Source: Photobacterium phosphoreum
GTDB lineage: Bacteria > Pseudomonadota > Gammaproteobacteria > Enterobacterales > Vibrionaceae
DNA: 64,000 nucleotides
Direction: 5' to 3'
Assembly (NCBI RefSeq): GCF_002954725.1
Contig: NZ_MSCQ01000002.1
Location: 1-64,000, forward strand
The notes beneath the pieces were generated by a model. That model was not told the DNA's origin. It saw only the letters and a program-made list of their open reading frames with translations, and made no database searches. Shown piece after piece: positions 41,850 through 51,113 of this stretch. The position numbers and the translations under genes are program-made. How positions within the stretch are numbered: the stretch's first letter is position 1; each line of letters opens with the position of its first letter.

Positions 41850-41880
41850 CTGTTATCAATAGCATTATTTAGTTGTAAAC

Positions 41881-41905
41881 AAGAAGTGCTTTAGGGCACT
41901 TCTTA
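41881..41905 (+). terminator. Hairpin between nrdD and nrdG
   Basis: AAGAAGTGC pairs with GCACTTCTT, followed by ATGTTTT. Probably a partial terminator that sets the NrdD:NrdG ratio. Confidence 0.55.
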
Positions 41906-41960
41906 TGTTTTAAGTGTTGGTCGAATAGCCAATGCTAGCTGCAGTTAATCGAGATAGAAA

Positions 41961-42440
41961 ATGAATTACCACAATTACTACCCTGTAGATATCGTTAATG
42001 GCCCTGGCACTCGCGTAACCTTATTTGTTTCGGGTTGTATCCATCAGTGTAAAGGGTGTTATAACCAAAGCACATGGCGTTTAGATGCGGGTCATCCATT
42101 TACCCAAGAGATGGAAGATAAGATCATTAGCGATCTTAATGATACGCGTATTAAACGGCGTGGTTTGTCATTATCAGGTGGTGATCCTCTCCATCCCCAA
42201 AATGTTGCAGCCGTTTTGAAATTGGTGAAGCGAGTACGTCAAGAATGTGTTGGTAAAGATATTTGGCTATGGAGTGGATATTTATTGTCAGAGCTTACGC
42301 CAGAGCAACAGCAAGTGGCTAATTTAATCGATGTCATGGTTGATGGAAAATATGAACAAGCCCAACGCAATCCTTCTTTAGTATGGAAAGGCAGTGAAAA
42401 TCAGGTTATTCATTATTTTAAGCTTGATAGCGATAACTAA
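41961..42440 (+). CDS. nrdG: Anaerobic ribonucleotide reductase activating enzyme
   Basis: A 159-residue radical-SAM protein that uses SAM and a [4Fe-4S] cluster to generate the glycyl radical on NrdD. The cluster motif is Cys26-x3-Cys30-x2-Cys33 (GCIHQCKGCYNQ), followed by the SAM-binding GGE-like stretch LSGGDPL. Length and sequence fit NrdG exactly. ATCGAGATAGAAA precedes the ATG (GAGA). It is the second gene of nrdDG. Confidence 0.96.
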   Translation: MNYHNYYPVDIVNGPGTRVTLFVSGCIHQCKGCYNQSTWRLDAGHPFTQEMEDKIISDLNDTRIKRRGLSLSGGDPLHPQNVAAVLKLVKRVRQECVGKDIWLWSGYLLSELTPEQQQVANLIDVMVDGKYEQAQRNPSLVWKGSENQVIHYFKLDSDN

Positions 42441-42794
42441 GTTGTTAAGTCACTGACTATCATTATAGAGTGGTGTTTTTTTTGTGATCTTTTTGTTTCA
42501 ATAATGTTTATTTTGGTGTTTTCTTTTGAACTTATCCACTGTTTCTGTGCATAACTATGGGAAAAGTTGGTGAATGTTTGCCTGCTTAGTGTGTGGATCT
42601 GAATACTACTTATAAGTCAAAGCGGTATGTTTAAAACATTGAACGTATTCTTACTGCTTATCATTGATTTTTAGATTAAATTTCTTTGCTATTTATTTAA
42701 TATTGATATTATTAAAGAGAGCAATTTTTACAATATAGTAATGGTTACTAATATTGATTTAGTTTAAGCATTTAGTATAGAAGCAGAAAATATT
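42441..42794. other. Gene-free region with DnaA-box-like motifs
   Basis: No ORF. TTATCCACT (42532-42540) and, inverted, TGTGCATAA (42546-42554) each match the DnaA box TTATCCACA at 8 of 9 bases, five bases apart. The rest is AT-rich and should contain the promoter of the EIIC-EAL gene. Confidence 0.35.
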
Positions 42795-44849
42795 ATGCCA
42801 ATCTTTAAGACAATGTCTCATTTGTCTGCAAATAAATACCTTGTTGCGGTATCAAATGTTTTTTTAATGGCGTTGCCATTGGTATTAATTTCGACATTTT
42901 GTGAGTTGGTTGCTCTTGTTTGTGATCATTTTAATTTTAATGATTTTGGAAAAACAGCCCATTATGTCAGCCAAGTAACAGGGATTATGATCCCTATTCT
43001 GGTTAATTTTTATTTATCGACCTATTTATCTGCTGTGAAGCGAATTCCAAAAGGAACAGTAATTGCAACATCATTGACGGTGTTTTTTATTGTTTCTTAT
43101 CAATGGAATTTAGTCTCTCCATTAATTCCATTGCCGAATAGTTTCCCTTTAGCGTTGCTAACGGCATATATTTCTTGTGAAATTATTGCCAATCTAAAAA
43201 AGATAACAATATTTAAAACCAAAACAGGTCATTCTTTTATTGATATATCAATGAGCATGTTAGCTGGTTCAATTGTTACTATTTTAATGGCATTTTCAAT
43301 AAGCTCATTGGTACGTAAAGTATTCGAAAATTTATCGACATTTGTGTCTTGGTCATTTATTCCTCGCCTCGATCCGACCTCATTTTTAGATGGACTTATT
43401 TATGAAGTGTTACGGGGTTTATTATGGTCAGTCGGAGTTAATGGTCATAATATACTCCACTCCTATAAAATGGATCTCTATAATATTACGATGGTAAATA
43501 TTACTGAGTGGCATAATTTTGGTGTTGATTTAAATATATTAAGTACTAATTTTTATGATTTTTTTACCGGTATTGGTGGTAGCGGTAATATGTTGAGCTT
43601 AGTTATTTGTATGTTGTTTTTTGCGAAAAGTAAAGGTTATAAGCTATTAGCGAAGGCGGCATTTATTCTTTGTTTATTTAATGTTAATGAACCTATATTA
43701 TACGGTATACCGGTTATTTTTAACCCTATCATGCTTGTTCCTTTCTTATTAGTACCCGTAGTGAGCTTTATTATTGCTTATGGTGCTATTTATTTCGGTA
43801 TAGTCCCCCCATTAAATGAAGTTTATAGTTGGTTAATGCCTCCGTTTGTTAGTGGCTACATGGCAACGGGAGGAGCAATATCAGGGGCGGTATTGCAACT
43901 AGTATTAGTTTTGATTGGTGCTGCGATATATTTACCATTTTTTAAGTTAATGGATAAGCGCAGTCTAGGGGTGGGTATTTCAGACATATTCTCTAATCGT
44001 TTATTTACCAGTGATGAAATTGAGGTAAAAACGCGTTTAACCAGTTTTATTCCATCACTACATAATAATCTGGCGGCTCAGCGGGAAATTGAAAAATTAC
44101 AGAATGAAGGTGAGTTCATTCTTTATTTTCAACCCCAAGTTGATATTGAAAATAATAAAGTTGCTGGTTGTGAAGCCTTGCTTCGATTTAAAAATAATCA
44201 AGGGAAGGTTCTACCACCGACATTTATTGCTGCTTTTAATCAATTAGGTTTAATGCCTGAACTCGATTTATGGGTATTAGATAAAGCGATCCAAGCGGCA
44301 GAAAAATTTATTGTTGTTAACCCTAATTTTAAACTGTCGGTTAATATCTCACCCGATACAGTGCTTTCAAAAAACTTCGTCAAGATTGTTAAAAATCGTA
44401 TTCTTGATAGTTCATTGTCTTTTTGCCATATAGAATTAGAATTTACCGAAGAATTATTGATTTTAGATGAAGCGAAAGTCGCGCAAGTGATGCTTGAACT
44501 ACAATGTTTAGGTATATCTGTGGCATTAGATGATTTTGGTACGGGATACTCATCATTAGCGTACTTATCACGGTTTGAATTTAATAAGGTTAAAATTGAT
44601 CGTTCTTTAGTGTTAAACCTTGACAGTCAACGTGGCCGAGAGTTATTTAAACTTGCGGTTCAACTGGGTAAAATTACGCAGGCAGATATTGTTGTTGAAG
44701 GCGTGGAACAGCAATCTGAGTTAAATTTTATTGCTTCACTTGGTGTGCGTTATATTCAAGGGTTTTATTTTTATCAACCTATGGATGAGTCTGAACTATT
44801 TAAGCGAGGCTTATTAGCTTTGCCAGTATATGAAGTTGTTGATAATTAA
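42795..44849 (+). CDS. PTS EIIC-like membrane domain fused to an EAL c-di-GMP phosphodiesterase
   Basis: A 684-residue fusion. Residues 1-~410 are a lactose/cellobiose-type PTS EIIC permease domain: about ten hydrophobic segments, an early HNILH-containing loop and the family signature FNVNEPILYGIPVIFNP near 290. No EIIA or EIIB domain is present. Residues ~430-675 are an EAL domain with the substrate and metal motifs intact: EALLRF, NIS, ELEFTEE, DDFGTGYSSLAYL, KIDRSLV, VVEGVE and QGFYFYQP, so it should hydrolyse c-di-GMP. The fusion suggests a sugar- or PTS-state-sensing phosphodiesterase rather than a transporter. Single gene; weak ribosome binding site. Confidence 0.88.
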   Translation: MPIFKTMSHLSANKYLVAVSNVFLMALPLVLISTFCELVALVCDHFNFNDFGKTAHYVSQVTGIMIPILVNFYLSTYLSAVKRIPKGTVIATSLTVFFIVSYQWNLVSPLIPLPNSFPLALLTAYISCEIIANLKKITIFKTKTGHSFIDISMSMLAGSIVTILMAFSISSLVRKVFENLSTFVSWSFIPRLDPTSFLDGLIYEVLRGLLWSVGVNGHNILHSYKMDLYNITMVNITEWHNFGVDLNILSTNFYDFFTGIGGSGNMLSLVICMLFFAKSKGYKLLAKAAFILCLFNVNEPILYGIPVIFNPIMLVPFLLVPVVSFIIAYGAIYFGIVPPLNEVYSWLMPPFVSGYMATGGAISGAVLQLVLVLIGAAIYLPFFKLMDKRSLGVGISDIFSNRLFTSDEIEVKTRLTSFIPSLHNNLAAQREIEKLQNEGEFILYFQPQVDIENNKVAGCEALLRFKNNQGKVLPPTFIAAFNQLGLMPELDLWVLDKAIQAAEKFIVVNPNFKLSVNISPDTVLSKNFVKIVKNRILDSSLSFCHIELEFTEELLILDEAKVAQVMLELQCLGISVALDDFGTGYSSLAYLSRFEFNKVKIDRSLVLNLDSQRGRELFKLAVQLGKITQADIVVEGVEQQSELNFIASLGVRYIQGFYFYQPMDESELFKRGLLALPVYEVVDN

Positions 44850-44950
44850 TACACTGAAAAGTAAATCGTGATCGTAAAGACGGTTCTACTTCCATATTGG
44901 GCCCTTATACGGTAAATTCGCTCTCCTTTATATGCTCTATTGGGGACGTT

Positions 44951-45214
44951 ATGTCACGTACTATTGTTTATACCTACAAAGAAGAAGAAAAGCAGTTAAT
45001 TTTCTCTTTTGATATACACCGTAACATTCATGAAGCGGTAGCAGCTGCTGAAGGTATCGACTTAACGGCCTTTTTAAAAATGGAACAACAGGTTGAAGCG
45101 GTATCAACGTGTAGTAAAGCTGGACGTGAATACCGAGACAGCTATTTCCGCAAGTTAGGCTTTGGTAAAATTGCGCTTGCGAAGAAAGAAAACCGCGGTG
45201 TCGGTGAAAAATAA
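44951..45214 (+). CDS. DUF2960-like small protein
   Basis: An 87-residue basic cytoplasmic protein beginning MSRTIVYTYKEEEKQLIFSF, with a central helical part (IHEAVAAAEGIDLTAFLKMEQQ) and a basic C terminus. It resembles the small Vibrionaceae family DUF2960 as I remember it. The frame is open from 44897, but ATG 44951 with GGGGACG upstream is the better start. Function unknown. A strong terminator follows at 45226-45252. Confidence 0.65.
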   Translation: MSRTIVYTYKEEEKQLIFSFDIHRNIHEAVAAAEGIDLTAFLKMEQQVEAVSTCSKAGREYRDSYFRKLGFGKIALAKKENRGVGEK

Positions 45215-45225
45215 AGTATTTATAA

Positions 45226-45252
45226 AAAGCTGACTTTAAGTCAGCTTTTTTA
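45226..45252 (+). terminator. Terminator of the DUF2960-like gene
   Basis: AAAAGCTGACTT-TAAGTCAGCTTTT stem followed by Ts; its palindromic A/T flanks could also serve the convergent MazG-like gene. Confidence 0.85.
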
Positions 45253-45278
45253 TTGCTATTTCTTGATGGTTAGTAACG

Positions 45279-45653
45279 CTAATCTAATTCGTTATATTTT
45301 TTAGCAGAGCCATAGCACTTACTAATAGGGTATTTGGCTGCATTTTGTTGGATCTTTTCTTGGCACGCCTGCATTACATCAATATCACATTTATCCGCTA
45401 AGCGTAGTAAATACATCATTACATCAGCGATCTCTTCACTGGCATGTTGTTTCTTTTCTGGCGATAACTGCTGGCTTTGTTCTGGCGTTAGCCATTGAAA
45501 GATTTCTAGTAATTCACCTACCTCACCACTTAATGCCATCGCTAAATTTTTGGGTGTATGAAATTGTTCCCAATCGCGTTGTTGAGCAAACTCGGTAAGT
45601 GTCTGTTGTAATTGTTTGATATCTGAATTGGGGCGGGTTGTGGTCATAATCAT
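45279..45653 (-). CDS. MazG-like nucleotide pyrophosphohydrolase
   Basis: A 124-residue all-alpha NTP pyrophosphatase of the MazG/dCTPP1 (RS21-C6) type. The metal-binding helices are seen as ALSGEVGELLEIFQWL (ExxE) and ASEEIADVMMYLLRLAD (ExxD), and the C-terminal KNAAKYP-like segment is present as QQNAAKYPISKCYG. It probably hydrolyses non-canonical or excess dNTPs (for dCTPP1, dCTP and modified dCTP) to the monophosphate, protecting DNA. Cytoplasmic. Start: ATG 45653, or the next in-frame Met (MTTTRPNSD). Monocistronic. Confidence 0.87.
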   Translation of the reverse strand: MIMTTTRPNSDIKQLQQTLTEFAQQRDWEQFHTPKNLAMALSGEVGELLEIFQWLTPEQSQQLSPEKKQHASEEIADVMMYLLRLADKCDIDVMQACQEKIQQNAAKYPISKCYGSAKKYNELD

Positions 45654-45733
45654 AATAAAGACAGTGAGGTTTGTTGTAGCATAAACACAAACACCGTTAA
45701 AAACACGATGTTTGCGTTAAAACAGCAGAATAC

Positions 45734-46639
45734 TTAATGACCTGCCATTGGTGCTTTCTTACGGCGTGAGAGTGGTGGCAACGCTTCTAGTGTACAGAAA
45801 ATCAAACCGAGCCAGATCAGACCAAAACTGATGGCCTTTGTATGATCAAAGACTTCACCGAATAAGAATACCGCTAATAAAAACTGTAAACTGGGTTCAA
45901 TATATTGCATTAAACCTACCATAGTAAGGCTAGTTCGATTTAACGCTAAGGCAAAAAATATTAATGGTGCCACAGTGACAGGGGCTGCGCCTGCATACAA
46001 TAAAAAGGTCGTGGTACCAGAGGTGAGAGCAACACTATCACCACTAAAATATAGCCATATCATATAGATGAGGGCAAAAGGAGTCAGGAGGGCAGCTTCT
46101 ATCGTTACTGAGGTAAGTGCGTCATATTTAATGTATTTTTTGGTTAAACCATAGACGGCAAAAAAACTGCCCATGATTAAAGAAAGCCATGGTAATTGAC
46201 CGTATTGCCATACCTGATAACCAATGCCTAGAATCGCTAGAATAACCGCGATAACTTGTGCTTTGGTGAGCTTTTCCTTTAAGAAAAACATTGCAAGAGC
46301 AATCGCAAATAAAGGGTTAATAAAATAGCCTAAACTTGCTGCTAATACTTGGTCATGGGTAATAGCCCATGTGAAGGCATACCAAGACACGCTCATTATT
46401 ACGCCTGCAACACCACACATGGCCAATGATTTTTTATCTGCGAGAATATCTTTGATGGCAGGAATAGGCTGGCGTAGTAATACCATGACAATCAGCATGA
46501 CAGGTACAGAGAATATCAGCCTTAATGCAAGTAGTTCATTGGTATTTGCTTGAGGTAAATATTGGTAATAGAGTGGTAATATTCCCCAAAGAATGAATGA
46601 AAATGCAGCAAGCATATTACCTGCACGATGTGATTGCAT
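45734..46639 (-). CDS. rarD: RarD/EamA-family transporter
   Basis: A 301-residue inner-membrane protein with ten hydrophobic segments in two EamA repeats. The N terminus NMLAAFSFILWGILPLYYQYL and the central ASLGYFINPLFAIALAMFFLKEKL are typical of RarD (chloramphenicol-sensitivity protein family). Substrate not established; members of the drug/metabolite superfamily often export amino acids. The ORF extends 42 codons upstream to 46765, but ATG 46639 (MQSHRAGNMLAAF) is the family-like start. The C terminus ends in basic RRKKAPMAGH. Confidence 0.87.
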   Translation of the reverse strand: MQSHRAGNMLAAFSFILWGILPLYYQYLPQANTNELLALRLIFSVPVMLIVMVLLRQPIPAIKDILADKKSLAMCGVAGVIMSVSWYAFTWAITHDQVLAASLGYFINPLFAIALAMFFLKEKLTKAQVIAVILAILGIGYQVWQYGQLPWLSLIMGSFFAVYGLTKKYIKYDALTSVTIEAALLTPFALIYMIWLYFSGDSVALTSGTTTFLLYAGAAPVTVAPLIFFALALNRTSLTMVGLMQYIEPSLQFLLAVFLFGEVFDHTKAISFGLIWLGLIFCTLEALPPLSRRKKAPMAGH

Positions 46640-46981
46640 GTTAGTACCTAAGGTAGAGAGGAGTAATGATCTCAATATCATTGCAATATTAAGAAGCTGT
46701 TTTGATGAATGATCAAAAGTGGCACTCAGAGCCTTAGATACCATCCTGGTGTGAAGTGATAACATTCTCCGCTATTTTGTCATTGAATTTCTATAAGTCA
46801 ATATACGCTGTGCAGAAAAGGCTGTTATTGATGCTGTTCATTTTTTATCGTTGCTGTACAGTGAAGCAGACTAAATAATAATGCTGCTAAGGTGTTTTTT
46901 TTGATAAAATATCTAGTAGGGTAAAGGTTGATATATTTAACTGATAAAGCCATATTATGGCATTTTAATTGAGAGAAAATA

Positions 46982-47335
46982 ATGACTAAATTAACTGCAG
47001 ATATCCAAGCAAATAAAGCTTTGTTCGTAACCGAAACACAAGCAACGCGTGTTGTTTGGAGCCTTCGTAATGAAGAGGGTGATTGGTTATCTGTTGCTTC
47101 TTCTGAATTTGAAGACTCTGAAGTGATGCCTTTTTGGTCAACTGAAGCTGATGCTAAAATGCAATGTGCGGATGAGTGGGCTGAGTTCCAGCCAAGTGAA
47201 CTGCCACTAGATATTTTTCTTGAAGATTGGATGATCACGCTAGTAGAAGACGGCGTTTTAGTTGGTTTGAACTGGAATGAATCACTTGAAGGTGTTGAGT
47301 TAGAACCTTCAGATGTGGCTAAGCTTTACCTATAA
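46982..47335 (+). CDS. DUF2750 protein (copy 2)
   Basis: A 117-residue acidic cytoplasmic protein of the DUF2750 type: VVWSLRNEEGDWLSVASSEF, then VMPFWSTEADAKMQCADEWAEFQPSELPLDIFLEDWMITLVEDGVLVGLNWN in separate conserved segments. It is shorter than the copy at 35047 and the two differ widely outside the motif regions. GAGAGAAAATA precedes the ATG. Function unknown. A terminator hairpin at 47359-47410 follows. Confidence 0.75.
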   Translation: MTKLTADIQANKALFVTETQATRVVWSLRNEEGDWLSVASSEFEDSEVMPFWSTEADAKMQCADEWAEFQPSELPLDIFLEDWMITLVEDGVLVGLNWNESLEGVELEPSDVAKLYL

Positions 47336-47358
47336 TTGTTTTATTTAATATAAAGCGG

Positions 47359-47410
47359 ACCCTGTGAATAATAACGAAATTTTTATTTCCGTATGTTCAT
47401 AGGGTTTTTA
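47359..47410 (+). terminator. Terminator of DUF2750 copy 2
   Basis: ACCCTGTGAA pairs with TTCATAGGGT (one G-U), followed by TTTTTATATT. Confidence 0.6.
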
Positions 47411-47884
47411 TATTATTGATAATAAAGCTAATTACATGACAATGTGAATTGTCTCTAATCTTAATAGTAAAGAGATCGCATTTAATATTAAAAGATTTAC
47501 AGTAGAGGCTGATGACATTTCATCATGTTTGTCTCTTCTATTATGTTCATTTTAGCTTGCACTGTTGTGTGAGCTTTTTTTTTATTATTTATTTACCCTT
47601 TCATTTATATTACGTGATGATAATAACGGCTTGATAATATCCTTCGATGTACTGGATTAAGGATATATATGGTTGACGTAATAACATGCTATTGTTTAGC
47701 TTATATCCTTGAACAGAATAATTCTTCATGTATTATCAGGTTGATTAAATAATAATATAGACAACAATTGAATCAATACCACAGTTATGGGTGACCGTTT
47801 TCGCTAAGATAGTAAATGTAGCAATAAGCATTGATTGATTGTATCTAACATATTTATTTCCACTGAAGGATTGCAGGATAAATC
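47411..47884. other. Gene-free stretch before the NlpC/P60 gene
   Basis: 470 bases, AT-rich, without a convincing ORF or repeat; expected to contain the promoter of the downstream lipoprotein gene. A regulatory RNA cannot be excluded. Confidence 0.35.
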
Positions 47885-48409
47885 GTGAATAATGGATTGA
47901 TTACAAAAAAAACGATATTAATTTTATTTGTTTTATTATCAAGTGTTGGGTGTTCGTCCACACCAGTGCTGAATGATACTACTGATGCAAAGGTATTAAC
48001 GCTAACGCCTAAGCTGAAAAAAAACGCTGAATCAGTAGTAGATAGCCGTATCTTTGATGGTGTTTATCATCATTGGAAAGGAACGCCATACCGCTATGGT
48101 GGATCGTCTAAAAAAGGCATAGATTGTTCTGCATTTGTGCAGGTTGGTTATTCTAGTGTTTATCAAAAGCAATTACCTCGAACAACATTAGAATTAGTTA
48201 AAAAAGGTAAACAAGTTAACCGCAATAAAGCGAAAGAAGGAGATTTAGTCTTTTTTCGTACTGGACGTAACTCACGTCATGTGGGGATTTACTTAGGTAA
48301 TTTAGAATTTCTACATGCATCACAATCGAAAGGCGTCATTATTTCACGCTTAGATAACCCTTATTGGAAACGCCACTTTTGGCAAATACGCCGTTTAGAT
48401 AAATACTAA
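47885..48409 (+). CDS. NlpC/P60 family lipoprotein, peptidoglycan endopeptidase
   Basis: A 174-residue predicted lipoprotein (lipobox LLSSVGC followed by Ser-Ser, suited to outer-membrane sorting) with a C-terminal NlpC/P60 cysteine peptidase domain. The catalytic Cys is in YGGSSKKGIDCSAFVQ, the His in RHVGIYLG, and a polar third residue in FLHASQSKGV. Relatives (MepS/Spr, NlpC) cut the meso-DAP-D-Ala crosslink or stem peptides of peptidoglycan. Start GTG 47885, with AGGATAAATC upstream. A terminator lies just after the stop. Single gene. Confidence 0.9.
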   Translation: MNNGLITKKTILILFVLLSSVGCSSTPVLNDTTDAKVLTLTPKLKKNAESVVDSRIFDGVYHHWKGTPYRYGGSSKKGIDCSAFVQVGYSSVYQKQLPRTTLELVKKGKQVNRNKAKEGDLVFFRTGRNSRHVGIYLGNLEFLHASQSKGVIISRLDNPYWKRHFWQIRRLDKY

Positions 48410-48412
48410 AAA

Positions 48413-48441
48413 TAAACCCAGCTATTTAGCTGGGTTTTTTA
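48413..48441. terminator. Bidirectional terminator between NlpC/P60 and ScsD-like genes
   Basis: AACCCAGCTATTTAGCTGGGTT perfect stem (10 bp), followed by Ts, between convergent genes. Confidence 0.85.
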
Positions 48442-48990
48442 TTATTTCATATCAACCCAGGCTAAGCGGGCTAATAATCCTGGTGGTGTCACCAAGCCAG
48501 CGGTTGTTGCTTGTATTTTACCTTTTTTAATGATCAAAATAGTCGGTGCTCTTGAGAGTTTCCACTGGTGGGTTAATACGTTGCTATTATCATTTACTAC
48601 TGGAAAATCATAACCTTTCATATTGAGATAAGCATGTAAGCGACGATCATCACCCGATCGCATTGCGATGGTGACTATTTTGGTATTTAACCAGGGTTGG
48701 TTATTCAGCCAATTAATCATAGGAGATACTACTTTACAGCTACCACACCATGTCGCCCATACATACACTAGTACGGTTTGATCATAGCTATCTTTAAAGA
48801 TATTAATCTGTTGTCCATCAATGGTCGTAAAAGCAGGTTGAGTTGCTGATATTTGCATTTGATTTAAATGACGATTGCGCCATGCTTCTAATGCTGTCGT
48901 CGCTACCGTAAACATAATCATAAAAATAATAATGCTTTTGAGCCACCCTCGCCATTTTCGGCGAGGGGGTTGATGAGTATTTGATGACAT
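48442..48990 (-). CDS. ScsD-like membrane-anchored thioredoxin
   Basis: A 182-residue TlpA/thioredoxin-fold protein with one N-terminal membrane anchor (about residues 15-35) and a periplasmic domain with active site WATWCGSCKVV and a cis-Pro loop in RAPTILII. It resembles ScsD and other suppressor-of-copper-sensitivity thioredoxins. Its start overlaps the stop of the upstream ScsB-like gene by one base (TAATG), so the two are translationally coupled. Likely role: periplasmic disulfide reduction or isomerisation with electrons from ScsB, perhaps under copper or oxidative stress. A dedicated DsbC/G-like ScsC is not adjacent. Confidence 0.83.
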   Translation of the reverse strand: MSSNTHQPPRRKWRGWLKSIIIFMIMFTVATTALEAWRNRHLNQMQISATQPAFTTIDGQQINIFKDSYDQTVLVYVWATWCGSCKVVSPMINWLNNQPWLNTKIVTIAMRSGDDRRLHAYLNMKGYDFPVVNDNSNVLTHQWKLSRAPTILIIKKGKIQATTAGLVTPPGLLARLAWVDMK

Positions 48991-51113
48991 TATTTACCTG
49001 CTTTTTTGAGTGCATTAAGCACACTATCGCTGGATAATATAACGGGTAATTCAATGCCTTTTGGTGCATTAGGGCCGTAGACGATATTAAATGGTACACC
49101 AAAACGCCCATAAGATTGTAAAAAGCCAGTCACGTAATCTGAAGGTTTTGTCCAATCACCACGCATTAAAACGATATTTTTATTATCTAAAGCTGAATAT
49201 ACCGGCTCTTGTAAAATAATGCCCATTTTGTTGGCTTTACAAGTAATACACCATTGCGCAGTAACATCGACAAATACGGTTTTTCCTTGTGCTACTTCGG
49301 TTGCTATTTTCGCAGTATCTAATGGGATCCAATGATGATCGGGCGGTAATGGCGTTGCCCATTTATTGGCAGTTAAGCTACCAGTAAATAAACTAGCAGC
49401 TACGCCTAATAACATCACAGCCAGCGTAATAATAACGGTTTTACGTCCTTTCTTACGCCCGATTAGCCATAAAATGATGACTAAGATAACTGCGCCTAGT
49501 CCCCATACGACATTACCACTGAAGAAACTGGTCATTAAGCTTAATAGCCACACTGATGTTGCTAGCATCATTAAGCCGAACAGTGTTTTAACCCGATCCA
49601 TCCATAAACCAGGTTTAGGCATTAATGTTGCTAATTGTGGGAAAAGCGCAATCAGTAACCACGGTGCTGCCATACCAATTGCAAGCGCGGTAAAAATAGC
49701 AAACAGAGTCACTAAATTGGCACCTAATGCAAACGCAACGGCAGTGCCTAAGAATGGGGCACTACAAGGCGTTGCCAGTAGAGTCGCAAACATGCCCTGA
49801 ATGAAATGACCTAAGTGAGAATTATCACCTTTGGTTGCTAACCAAGTATTGGTATTACTTGAAAGACGAATTTCAAACAAGCCCAGCATATTGGCACCAA
49901 ATAGTACGGTGATAGCAATCATTGCACCAATAAACCATGGGCTTTGGAATTGAATGCCCCATCCAAGTGCTTGACCTGATAATTTCATTGCAGTCAGAAA
50001 TGCAGCTAATAACCAAAAGGAAACAATGATCCCTGCTGCCGATGCTAAGAACTGGGTTCGAATTTGGCGACGGGCTAATCCTTGGGCAGAAATAACACTG
50101 CTTAATTTCATGCCTAATACGGGTAATACGCACGGCATAATATTAAGAATAAGACCGCCAATTAGGGCTAAGCCTATAATTTTCAGTAGATTATTCGTTG
50201 TGTTTGGAATACTAACTGGTGTATCTGTTGCTTTTGCCGTTATTTCAACCGCAAGATCATGATCACCAATAGTTACATGTAGTGGTTGGCCAACAAGTTT
50301 TGGTGTGCCAAACCAACTTGTTACAGGCAGAGTGGCGTAAAGTGTATTACCTTTTATGATCGTGGTTGGTTTTAAAAATGAGGTATCTTTAGCTGCTTGC
50401 GTATCACCATCAAGAATTACATCGGGCTGCTGCCATCCGGTGGTATTGGTTGCAACGACGGTTACTTTTTTTTCTGCTTTATTATAAGAAAGCGTATTTA
50501 ACGTAACAGTGGGTGATGATTTCGGGACCTGACTTTCACCTTTGTTATACAAAAACATTGCTTCTGTCGATGGCATTAACTTATTTGGAGTGAAATCAAA
50601 TGAAAGTTCGTAATCGGTAAGAACACAAATACTAGTACATGATGACATAGTTAATTTACCAGAGAGAAATACTGGCTTATTCATGTCTTTTATATGAATA
50701 GAAAGTGGGAAAATAACATCATGTTTGTAGCCAAGGGTTTCAACGCCTAAAAAGTCATGACGTTTAGGTAAAGGCCACTGCCAATCAACCTTGGCAATAT
50801 TAGATGACATGTCCCAATTTATTGAGGGTGCGACACCGCCTTCACCGGGTGAACGCCAATAGGTTTTCCAATTTGTATCAAGTTTTACTTCTAGCAATCC
50901 CTGAACTGTGTGTTTAGCCAGATCTTTTTGCCCGGTAAGCATTAGTCTCACTTCAACGGGTGGGTGCTGAGGATTTTGAACCCAACCTGTTGTGTATTGT
51001 GGTGAGGCTATTGCTATTGATGCAAAGGTGATGCCAAACAAGGTTGTGAGTAAAGCAACAGTTACATTGAGATATTGGTATAACTTTTTCAATCTAGAGC
51101 TCCAAATAAACAA
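48990..51113 (-). CDS. ScsB-like membrane thiol:disulfide interchange protein (DsbD family)
   Basis: A 707-residue protein built as signal/anchor, an N-terminal periplasmic domain, a central transmembrane region of about eight segments, and a C-terminal thioredoxin domain. The electron-relay cysteines are visible: SSCTSICVLTD in the N-terminal domain, MPCVLPVLGMK and ATPCSAPFLG in the membrane core, and DVTAQWCITCKANK in the C-terminal domain. It would carry electrons from cytoplasmic thioredoxin to periplasmic partners. The long N-terminal domain fits ScsB better than DsbD. Overlaps the ScsD-like gene by one base. Confidence 0.88.
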   Translation of the reverse strand: MFIWSSRLKKLYQYLNVTVALLTTLFGITFASIAIASPQYTTGWVQNPQHPPVEVRLMLTGQKDLAKHTVQGLLEVKLDTNWKTYWRSPGEGGVAPSINWDMSSNIAKVDWQWPLPKRHDFLGVETLGYKHDVIFPLSIHIKDMNKPVFLSGKLTMSSCTSICVLTDYELSFDFTPNKLMPSTEAMFLYNKGESQVPKSSPTVTLNTLSYNKAEKKVTVVATNTTGWQQPDVILDGDTQAAKDTSFLKPTTIIKGNTLYATLPVTSWFGTPKLVGQPLHVTIGDHDLAVEITAKATDTPVSIPNTTNNLLKIIGLALIGGLILNIMPCVLPVLGMKLSSVISAQGLARRQIRTQFLASAAGIIVSFWLLAAFLTAMKLSGQALGWGIQFQSPWFIGAMIAITVLFGANMLGLFEIRLSSNTNTWLATKGDNSHLGHFIQGMFATLLATPCSAPFLGTAVAFALGANLVTLFAIFTALAIGMAAPWLLIALFPQLATLMPKPGLWMDRVKTLFGLMMLATSVWLLSLMTSFFSGNVVWGLGAVILVIILWLIGRKKGRKTVIITLAVMLLGVAASLFTGSLTANKWATPLPPDHHWIPLDTAKIATEVAQGKTVFVDVTAQWCITCKANKMGIILQEPVYSALDNKNIVLMRGDWTKPSDYVTGFLQSYGRFGVPFNIVYGPNAPKGIELPVILSSDSVLNALKKAGK

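Noticed and set aside
49366..49800. 144-codon plus-strand ORF
   Set aside because: Opposite strand of the ScsB-like gene; composition reflects the coding strand below it.
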